DNA of 38,819 bases from Acidobacteriota bacterium (GTDB lineage Bacteria > Actinomycetota > Acidimicrobiia > Acidimicrobiales > RAAP-2), in assembly GCA_019352075.1 (NCBI GenBank), contig JABBOA010000004.1:1-38819 (forward strand), given 5' to 3'. Each line of letters opens with the position of its first letter. Position 1 is the stretch's first letter. Of the stretch, positions 33,808 through 38,819 are shown piece after piece. Under the pieces are notes generated by a model. It worked only from the letters and a program-made list of their open reading frames with translations, was not told where the DNA came from and searched no databases. The translations under genes and the position numbers were made by a program.

Positions 33808-35649
33808 ATGGGGCCTGCTTCGAAGCGTCTCTCGACCATCATTGCCATTGCGTTGTCCGCAATGGCATCGATTGTCCTGTTGCAGGCTCCCGCAGATGCG
33901 GCTATCGGTACGACCGTAACTTTTGTTGTTAACAATGGCCAAACGCAACTAATGAATTATCAGGTAGCACAAGTCAACGGTCAGGCAAATTTGACTCCAT
34001 TTGCTTCGCTGTTTCCGAATTTTAGTTACACGAACCATACGTTTGCATATTGGAGCAATCAACCGGGTGGAGGCGGGGCGACCTACACAGACGGTGCCCT
34101 CTATCCCTTCTTGAATGATGCGACCCTTTACGCCCAGTGGACGGCGCCATCACGTACAGTCACATTCGCAGAGAACGCAAGTCCAAGTGATTCGGTTGAG
34201 ACATCGCAAATAGGGGATGCGCCAACTTCACTAACACTCTTCAATAATCTTGCGGTTTCTTTTTCGAATCCCAACTTCACATTTTCGGGATGGAATACGG
34301 CTCCGAATGGAACCGGACAGAACTACGGAGACGGCGCTCTCTATAGTTTTTTGTCCGATGTCATTTTGTATGCGCAGTGGTCGCCGGACTCTGAGTCACT
34401 TTCATTTTCGTCCAATACTGGTTCTGGAAACGTTCCGCCACTTACTGGACCGTTCGGTAATTCCGTAACGTTGCCTGATGGCAGCACGCTGTCAAAACCG
34501 AATTTCACATTCACCGGTTGGAATACGAAGCCGGATGGCAGTGGTACTCAGTTCCCGTCGGGATCGACCATAGTGATGCCGGTAGCTGAAACTCTGTACG
34601 CCCAGTGGTCACCTGCCAGTGAGACGCTGTCGTTCTCGTCAAACACCGGCGTAGGGAATGTTCCGCCCATGACTGCTCCCTTTGGAGGCTCGGTTACCTT
34701 GCCCCCGGGCAACTCGCTGACCAAGTCGAACTACTCTTTCGCCGGTTGGAACACGATGCCCGACGGCAGCGGCACTCAGTATGCACCGGGATCTGTCATC
34801 TCGGTCTCCGCGGGGGAAACGCTTTACGCCACCTGGTCGCGCAACGACTTCGTCGTAACGTTCGTCACTTCAAACGGGACGGTCGCGGACGCCCCGATAT
34901 CGGTGCCCGCGGGCGACGCCATCACACTGACGTCACCGGTGAACCCGATCGAACCGGGTTACACATTTGCGGGCTGGTTCACTGCGCCTACTGGGGGTCA
35001 ACTGGCGGGCGAGACTGGGTCCTCTTACCTACCCGTCGATTCGATCGTCCTCTACGCGCGTTGGTTGGCGAGCCCCGAGATGATTCTCAAGTTCTCTGCT
35101 AACGGCGGTACGGGCCACGTCGGGTCACTCTCGGCTCACCAGGGTCTCACGGTGGTGATCCCCGGTGGGTCGGGCCTCCTTCGCCCGGGCTTCACCTTCC
35201 GAGGATGGTCCACTACCCCAAGGGCTGGCCGACCAGATGTCAGGATCGGGGCGAAGCTCGTTCTTGTGCACAGCAGAACGCTCTACGCACTGTGGCATCG
35301 TGTTCTGCCGTCGACGATGCCGCAGGTTCTCTTGGGAAGTGTGGGAACGTTCGCCCCGAATTCCAGTGTCCTTACGCCCACGATGCGTCGGTTCATCGCC
35401 TCGTTGGCCGTGGGAATTGATCGGCACCACCGCACGACGGTCTTGATCTATGGCTATGCGACGTCCAAGGATTCATCGCGAGGCGCGCAACGATTGAGTC
35501 TGCGGCGAGCACAGGTGGTCACGGCGCAACTGCGTGGTGACTTGGCCCATCTGAAGGATGTAGGGGTCAGCCTTCGGGCTAGCGGCGAGGCGCGCCTCAC
35601 GAATTCGGTGCTGGCGTCGTTCCGCAACGTCGAGGTATTCGCCAACTGA
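33808..35649 (+). CDS. Secreted InlB B-repeat protein with C-terminal OmpA-like domain
   Basis: 613 residues. A signal peptide (basic KR, hydrophobic core, likely cleavage after ADA at residue 31) leads into six beta-grasp repeats of the Listeria/Bacteroides B-repeat (Flg_new) type, each ending in a TLYAQW-like motif at W111, W191, W267, W343, W419 and W496, with a spacing of 76-80 residues. Typical wording is FTGWNTKPDGSGTQ. Residues about 505-613 resemble an OmpA domain (FAPNSSVLTPTMRRF, QRLSLRRAQVVTAQL), though the usual GHTD reads GYAT. Likely a cell-surface or wall-bound protein. The first half is clearly AT-richer than neighbouring genes, rising to normal GC by the end, which may mark acquisition or different selection. 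No partner gene is adjacent. Confidence 0.85.
   Translation: MGPASKRLSTIIAIALSAMASIVLLQAPADAAIGTTVTFVVNNGQTQLMNYQVAQVNGQANLTPFASLFPNFSYTNHTFAYWSNQPGGGGATYTDGALYPFLNDATLYAQWTAPSRTVTFAENASPSDSVETSQIGDAPTSLTLFNNLAVSFSNPNFTFSGWNTAPNGTGQNYGDGALYSFLSDVILYAQWSPDSESLSFSSNTGSGNVPPLTGPFGNSVTLPDGSTLSKPNFTFTGWNTKPDGSGTQFPSGSTIVMPVAETLYAQWSPASETLSFSSNTGVGNVPPMTAPFGGSVTLPPGNSLTKSNYSFAGWNTMPDGSGTQYAPGSVISVSAGETLYATWSRNDFVVTFVTSNGTVADAPISVPAGDAITLTSPVNPIEPGYTFAGWFTAPTGGQLAGETGSSYLPVDSIVLYARWLASPEMILKFSANGGTGHVGSLSAHQGLTVVIPGGSGLLRPGFTFRGWSTTPRAGRPDVRIGAKLVLVHSRTLYALWHRVLPSTMPQVLLGSVGTFAPNSSVLTPTMRRFIASLAVGIDRHHRTTVLIYGYATSKDSSRGAQRLSLRRAQVVTAQLRGDLAHLKDVGVSLRASGEARLTNSVLASFRNVEVFAN
34381..34836 (+). repeat. 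Two closest tandem copies of the B-repeat
   Basis: Residues 192-267 and 268-343 are direct repeats of exactly 76 residues (228 bases each), sharing LSFSSNTG, GNVPP, SVTLP, GWNT, PDGSGTQ and ETLYA in register. The DNA of the two copies has diverged at many third positions, so the duplication is not recent. Confidence 0.8.
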
Positions 35650-35677
35650 CCAATGTACGCCTTGGGTCCTCGAACGT

Positions 35678-36088
35678 CTACTCCACGACGCTGGCACAGT
35701 GGCGACACTTGGTCGCGGCGGCGGGCAGGTCGGAGGAGAGACACTGGGGGCAAGTCTTGGTCGCGGGGGGAGGGCCGAACACTGTGGTTCCCCGGCGGGC
35801 CATGAAGGCGCGATAGGGCACCACGAGGGCGAAGTAGATCACGGTCATGAAGATTACGAAGTACACCACGGCCGAGATGAATGCGCCCAGTTCGATGCGT
35901 TGACCGTTCACGGTCCAACCCAGTCCGGACGCGGTGGGGCCCGAGCCCTCCGCCGCATTGACGAGGGGCGTAATGATCGAGTCGGTGAAGGCCTTGATGA
36001 GCGTGCTGAAGGCCAACGCGACGACGAGGCCGACCGCGATCACGATGAGTTCACCTTGCAGCATGAAGTTCTTGAATCCCTTGATCAC
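35678..36088 (-). CDS. mscL: Large-conductance mechanosensitive channel with C-terminal zinc ribbon
   Basis: 136 residues from GTG 36088, with AGAGGA upstream. The N-terminal amphipathic helix and TM1 read GFKNFMLQGELIVIAVGLVVALAF, matching the MscL pore helix; a periplasmic loop (residues about 45-66) and TM2 (FISAVVYFVIFMTVIYFALVV) follow. Instead of the usual C-terminal helical bundle the protein ends in a Cys4 ribbon: C113-x2-C116 and C128-x2-C131. MscL opens at high membrane tension to release solutes on osmotic downshock. The stop is 28 bases from the opposing repeat protein gene. Confidence 0.9.
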   Translation of the reverse strand: MIKGFKNFMLQGELIVIAVGLVVALAFSTLIKAFTDSIITPLVNAAEGSGPTASGLGWTVNGQRIELGAFISAVVYFVIFMTVIYFALVVPYRAFMARRGTTVFGPPPATKTCPQCLSSDLPAAATKCRHCASVVE

Positions 36089-36487
36089 CCTGTCCTCTTC
36101 TCCTCGACAATCCCTACGTGCAACATAGACCGGGACGCCCCCGGCCAACAGCGAAGAGCCACTACTCAGGCAGGGTCCTATGACCTCACATCCCCTCCCG
36201 GCGGGTCACCTCGGACCAGGCGGTAGGTCGGCGCGAGACGACGCATCTCAGTCAAGACCGCACCACGGTGCGTCAGTTTGCCGGGAAGTCAGACTCGCGT
36301 CGACCTATCGTCCAATATCTTCGCTGTTGGCCGGGGGAGGACCGGGTCATCACGGACTGCATCCCTGGCGACAGAATCGGCGGGACTGAACGGGCAACGC
36401 CGTTGTGGGTGGGACGACTGCGTGAAGCCAGTCCTCGGCGATGGCGTGGCGACCGGACCGGCGAGATGACGCGTCCGTTGACGAACG
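36089..36487. other. Intergenic region with no recognisable gene, containing a nested hairpin
   Basis: About 400 bases between mscL and tRNA-Thr(TGT). Reading frames here show no family resemblance. A two-tier inverted repeat is visible at 36174-36217: GGTCC/GGACC outside and TGACC/GGTCA inside, around a C-rich then G-rich loop. A second partial stem, GACGCA 36240-36245 with TGCGTC 36269-36274, follows. These could belong to the mscL 5' region or to an unrecognised small RNA; the end near 36487 may hold the tRNA terminator. Nothing more can be said. Confidence 0.4.
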
Positions 36488-36561
36488 TGCCGGTGGAGGG
36501 ATTCGAACCCCCGACCTGACGATTACAAATCGCCTGCGCTGCCAGACTGCGCCACACCGGC
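36488..36561 (-). tRNA. tRNA-Thr (anticodon TGT)
   Basis: On the minus strand the acceptor stem GCCGGTG pairs with CACCGGC; discriminator A at 36488; CCA is not encoded. The D arm contains GGCGCAGTCTGGCAGCGC, the anticodon arm is GGCGA-TTTGTAA-TCGTC with one weak pair and anticodon TGT (reads ACA), and the T arm contains GGTTCGAATCC. Confidence 0.95.
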
Positions 36562-36573
36562 TGGGAGCCACCT

Positions 36574-36579
36574 AGGTTA
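36574..36579 (-). promoter_or_regulatory. Possible -10 (TAACCT) of tRNA-Thr(TGT)
   Basis: Minus-strand TAACCT ends 12 bases before the tRNA 5' end, the same hexamer as before tRNA-Thr(CGT). Confidence 0.4.
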
Positions 36580-36643
36580 CCGAATGATTGCCGAAGCGGC
36601 ACATGAATAGTTGCTCGCGCCCAAATGGTGAGCCCTAGGCCGT

Positions 36644-36649
36644 TAATCT
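36644..36649 (+). promoter_or_regulatory. Putative -10 (TAATCT) for a leaderless LytR_C mRNA
   Basis: TAATCT is followed by six bases and the GTG at 36656. No ribosome binding site is seen. Confidence 0.5.
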
Positions 36650-36655
36650 AGTCCC

Positions 36656-37168
36656 GTGGCTACTTCGCGCGAATCGTCCGGCTCCCCTAAGGGTGGCTCG
36701 CACTACCAGCCGTCTCTCGGTGTCATGCTCATCATCCTGGTGCTCTTCGTCGGTACCACTTTCGTGGCGTTGCGCGCCCACGCGACGGGACACGCGCCGA
36801 CGCCCACCACTCATCGCCCCAAGTCCACCGCTAAAACCACGACCACTGGAGCAACAACGTCCACCACCGTGCCCAAGTCGCAGGTCAGTGTGCAGGTCGC
36901 CAACGGCACGACGGTGAGCGGACTAGCGGGCACCTACACGACGAAGTTGCAGCTCCTGGGCTGGAATACCCTGCCCCGCCTCAACGGACCGGCCCAAACG
37001 GCGACGGTCATCTACTACCACCCGGGTTACCTGTGGGCGGCTCAGGAGATCGCGGCGGAGATCCCGGTCCCCGCGACCGCGGTCAAGCCCATTGGCATCA
37101 CGAGGCCCGTGCCTGGCGCCGCGGGCGACGACATCGTGGTCATCCTGGGCCCCGACGCCGCGGGCTAA
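36656..37168 (+). CDS. Single-pass membrane protein with LytR_C domain
   Basis: 170 residues from GTG 36656. A short cytoplasmic N-terminus is followed by one transmembrane helix (GVMLIILVLFVGTTFVALRA, about 22-41), a Thr/Pro/Ser-rich extracellular linker, and a C-terminal domain from about residue 78: VSVQVANGTTVSGLAGTYT, LQLLGWNTL, TVIYYHPGY and IVVILGPDAA. That pattern fits the LytR cell-envelope attenuator C-terminal domain (LytR_C), found alone in many actinobacterial wall proteins; its ligand is unknown. The stop overlaps the opposing gpgS stop by four bases. Confidence 0.8.
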   Translation: MATSRESSGSPKGGSHYQPSLGVMLIILVLFVGTTFVALRAHATGHAPTPTTHRPKSTAKTTTTGATTSTTVPKSQVSVQVANGTTVSGLAGTYTTKLQLLGWNTLPRLNGPAQTATVIYYHPGYLWAAQEIAAEIPVPATAVKPIGITRPVPGAAGDDIVVILGPDAAG

Positions 37169-37941
37169 CCCCGTGCGGGGAGATCCACGTGGAATCGATC
37201 GAGCGCGACTTTGAGCACTTCGGTCGCCATGGGGCGCAGTTCCTCCAGGGGCCGGTTGCGGTGGCGTCGAACTCCGAGGTCGACTTGGGCGAGCGACCCC
37301 ACGCCAAATTTCTGCGCCACGTCGATCAAGAGGGCGATTTCGACGCCGTAGGCAGACTCAAGGGTCAATGCGTCAAGGGTCTCGTGGCGAATCGCCGTCT
37401 CGCCCGCAAGAGGTTGGCGGATGTCGCCGAGGCCCGAATAGAGCAGTGACAGGATTGGTCGGGCGGTCAGTTCATTGACCCGGCCGCCCCCACGCGGCAT
37501 GTCGAGCAGGGGGCGTTCGTAGTATCCCTTGACGAGGTGGACGTCGGGGCGCTCCAAGAGGGGCTGCACCATCCGCGCCACGTAATCGACCCCCGGATTC
37601 AGTACGTCGCCGTCGAGGAAGACCACGATCTCCGCGTCGATCGCCGCCACACCGGCGGCGAGGGCTTCTCCCTTGCCGGTGCCGTCGCGCAGAGGGAGTA
37701 CGCGCGCGCCGTGGCGCGCGGCGACTGATGCGGTGTCGTCGCGGGAGTGGTCGTCGACCACGATGATGTGGTCAACAAACCCCTCGTGGTGCGCCACGGC
37801 GTCGATAACTCCCCCGATGGTCGTCGCTTCGTTCTGGGCCGGGATGACGACGGCGATTGCGTGGCCCCGACGTAGATCCCAGACCGTGGCCAGATCGAAG
37901 TCGACGTCGGCGAGGGTCCAAGGGGCGTCAACGCTTTTCAT
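37165..37941 (-). CDS. gpgS: Glucosyl-3-phosphoglycerate synthase (GT family 81/GT-A)
   Basis: 258 residues from ATG 37941. It transfers glucose from a nucleotide sugar to 3-phosphoglycerate, the first step to glucosylglycerate and, in mycobacteria, to methylglucose lipopolysaccharides. GT-A features: VVIPAQNEATTIGGVI (31-46), VVDDHSRDDT, GKGEALAAG (89-97), metal-binding DGD (110-112), VKGYYERP, GGGRVNELTARP (151-162), QPLAGE and YGVEIALLID, DLGVRRHRNRPL. These match GpgS rather than generic family 2 enzymes. It is shorter than the mycobacterial protein (about 320 residues), mainly at the ends. Confidence 0.87.
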   Translation of the reverse strand: MKSVDAPWTLADVDFDLATVWDLRRGHAIAVVIPAQNEATTIGGVIDAVAHHEGFVDHIIVVDDHSRDDTASVAARHGARVLPLRDGTGKGEALAAGVAAIDAEIVVFLDGDVLNPGVDYVARMVQPLLERPDVHLVKGYYERPLLDMPRGGGRVNELTARPILSLLYSGLGDIRQPLAGETAIRHETLDALTLESAYGVEIALLIDVAQKFGVGSLAQVDLGVRRHRNRPLEELRPMATEVLKVALDRFHVDLPARG

Positions 37942-37947
37942 ACCCTG

Positions 37948-37953
37948 AGACTA
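37948..37953 (-). promoter_or_regulatory. Putative -10 (TAGTCT) for leaderless gpgS mRNA
   Basis: Minus-strand TAGTCT is followed by CAGGGT and the ATG at 37941, exactly six bases. Confidence 0.5.
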
Positions 37954-37977
37954 TGAGATGGGCGTTGCATCGCGAAC

Positions 37978-38006
37978 TTGACACCACTACAGTGATTAGA
38001 CAGAAT
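37978..38006 (+). promoter_or_regulatory. Strong sigma-A promoter for the SAM riboswitch and thrC
   Basis: TTGACA (37978-37983), a 17-base spacer and CAGAAT (38001-38006). The -35 is a perfect consensus match. Transcription should start near 38012-38014, right at the 5' edge of the riboswitch. Confidence 0.65.
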
Positions 38007-38013
38007 AGTTATG

Positions 38014-38126
38014 TCATCAAGAGCGACTGAGGGGCGGGCCCGATGAAGTCGCGACAACCAGTGTGAATCACAGTAACCCTGTCACACCAGGTGCCAAAGC
38101 CCGAGCGATGAAAAGGGAGATATGAG
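38014..38126 (+). ncRNA. SAM-I (S-box) riboswitch overlapping the thrC start
   Basis: The order of conserved elements matches the S-box aptamer: ATCAAGAG at 38016-38023; P2a GCGAC (38023-38027) with GTCGC (38048-38052); GGCCCGATGAA (38037-38047); the CAACC-like ACAACC after P2; P3 GTGTGA (38061-38066) with TCACAC (38082-38087); AGGTGCCAAA (38089-38098); and P4 CCC (38100-38102) with GGG (38115-38117). The P1 3' strand GAT(AT)GA covers the thrC AUG and the region just after the Shine-Dalgarno-like AAGGG. No terminator stem follows, so control should be at translation start: SAM binding would hide the ribosome site. P1 is short and imperfect by eye. Confidence 0.85.
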
Positions 38127-38819
38127 TTTCGCTACCGGTCTACTATGTCGAGAGTGTGGTACCGCCTACCCGGCGGAGGCTCGCTACTCGTGTGAATACT
38201 GCTTTGGGCCGCTCGAGGTCAGTTATGACCTGGAGTCCGCCAAGAGTGTCGTGACGCGTGAGTCCATCGAAGCGGGACCGCGATCGATCTGGCGCTACGG
38301 GGCCCTCTTGCCCGACCCGGGTGTCGAGCCCGTGGACCTGGGCGCCGGATGGACCCCGCTACGCCGCGCCACTCGTCTGGGCGAGGTGCTCGGGGTCAAG
38401 GAACTCTGGCTCAAGGACGACACGCGCAATCCCACGGGTTCTTTCAAGGACCGGGTGGTCTCGGTGGCGCTGTCGAGCGCGCGCCGATTGGGCTTCACCA
38501 CGGCGGCCTGCGCCTCCACCGGGAATCTCGCCACGTCCGTCGCCGCCCACGCGGCGTTCATCGGCTGGCCGAGCGTGACGATCATCCCCTCGGACCTAGA
38601 GAAGTCCAAGATAGCGATGACCGCGATCTTCGGTGGCACCGTGTTGGGGGTGGAGGGAAACTACGACGACGTGAACCGACTGTGCGTCGAGCTCGTCGCC
38701 GAACACCCCGACTGGGCGTTCGCCAACGTCAATCTGCGGCCGTACTACGCCGAGGGCTCCAAGACCCTGGCCTTCGAGATCTGCGAGCAGCTGGGCTGGA
38801 GCACACCGGACCAGGTGGT
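38122..38819 (+). CDS. thrC: Threonine synthase (partial, runs off the window)
   Basis: 232 codons from ATG 38122 to the window edge. It converts O-phosphohomoserine to threonine with PLP. An N-terminal zinc ribbon (C9-x2-C12, C24-x2-C27) precedes the catalytic fold; the PLP lysine is K109 in NPTGSFKDR, and CASTGNLATSVAAHAA supplies the phosphate-binding stretch. This zinc-ribbon form is common in actinobacteria, archaea and cyanobacteria; related PLP enzymes such as cysteate synthase look similar, and the missing C-terminus prevents a full check. The start is enclosed by the SAM riboswitch, with AAGGG four bases upstream. Confidence 0.88.
   Translation, partial: MSFATGLLCRECGTAYPAEARYSCEYCFGPLEVSYDLESAKSVVTRESIEAGPRSIWRYGALLPDPGVEPVDLGAGWTPLRRATRLGEVLGVKELWLKDDTRNPTGSFKDRVVSVALSSARRLGFTTAACASTGNLATSVAAHAAFIGWPSVTIIPSDLEKSKIAMTAIFGGTVLGVEGNYDDVNRLCVELVAEHPDWAFANVNLRPYYAEGSKTLAFEICEQLGWSTPDQV

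Noticed and set aside
36273-36602. Minus-strand ORF covering tRNA-Thr(TGT)
   Set aside because: Same artefact: the reading frame runs through the tRNA and shows no domain.
38011-38046. Eleven-codon ORF (MSSRATEGRAR) at the 5' edge of the thrC leader
   Set aside because: Its ATG coincides with the expected transcription start and its bases are explained by the riboswitch core.
38014-38121. T-box leader for thrC
   Set aside because: Considered because thrC and tRNA-Thr genes are present, but no T-box motif or specifier loop is visible, while S-box core elements are in order.
1-38819. CRISPR array, prophage, insertion sequence or toxin-antitoxin module
   Set aside because: No regularly spaced direct repeats, transposase or integrase motifs, or small paired ORFs with recognisable toxin folds were found.

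Overview
The window is a dense, GC-rich bacterial chromosome segment with many GTG starts, genes overlapping by 1-26 bases and almost no spacer DNA. Gene content and order point to Actinomycetota: CarD, CeoB/CeoC-type TrkA pair, GpgS, ClpC, Lys-rich TopA tail, and a gene order that follows the mycobacterial block tilS-hpt-folE-folP-folB-folK-DUF2520-panC-coaX-lysS-clpC-radA-carD-ispD-ispF-rlmB. A deep-branching class such as Acidimicrobiia fits best (inference; no rRNA is present). There is no prophage, transposase, CRISPR array or rRNA operon.

Layout. 1-140: 3' end of the principal sigma factor. 0.3-4.8 kb: HAD phosphatase, two TrkA-type potassium proteins, and a divergent APC/KimA-like permease carrying an extra C-terminal OB-fold. 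5-9.5 kb: topA-tmk-holB, then tRNA-Thr(CGT). 9.75-13.5 kb (minus): a four-gene overlapping operon zur-pgeF-murL-murD2, an apparent L-Glu ligation plus epimerisation route to D-Glu in peptidoglycan. 13.56-16.96 kb: divergent zinc ABC importer (lipoprotein, ATPase, two permeases) sharing a palindromic operator with the Zur gene. 17-25 kb: tilS, hpt, folate genes with an embedded inactive-looking tyrosine-phosphatase-fold protein, pantothenate/CoA genes and lysS. 25-31 kb: polyprenyl diphosphate synthase (minus), clpC, radA, ACC deaminase (minus). 31.2-33.7 kb: carD-ispD-ispF-rlmB. 33.7-35.7 kb: an AT-richer stretch with a secreted repeat protein ending in an OmpA-like domain. 35.7-38.8 kb: mscL with zinc ribbon (minus), tRNA-Thr(TGT) (minus), a LytR_C membrane protein, gpgS (minus), and thrC behind a strong promoter and a SAM-I (S-box) riboswitch whose 3' end runs into the thrC start codon.

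How it works together. Most of the window is housekeeping: replication/topology, tRNA modification and charging, folate, CoA, isoprenoid and cell-wall precursors, protein quality control. The parts worth a second look are the murL-murD2 operon tied to Zur, the SAM riboswitch on thrC, the pseudophosphatase between folP and folB, the permease-OB-fold fusion, the repeat protein, and a recurring TAnnnT hexamer 6-8 bases before start codons that suggests many leaderless transcripts.
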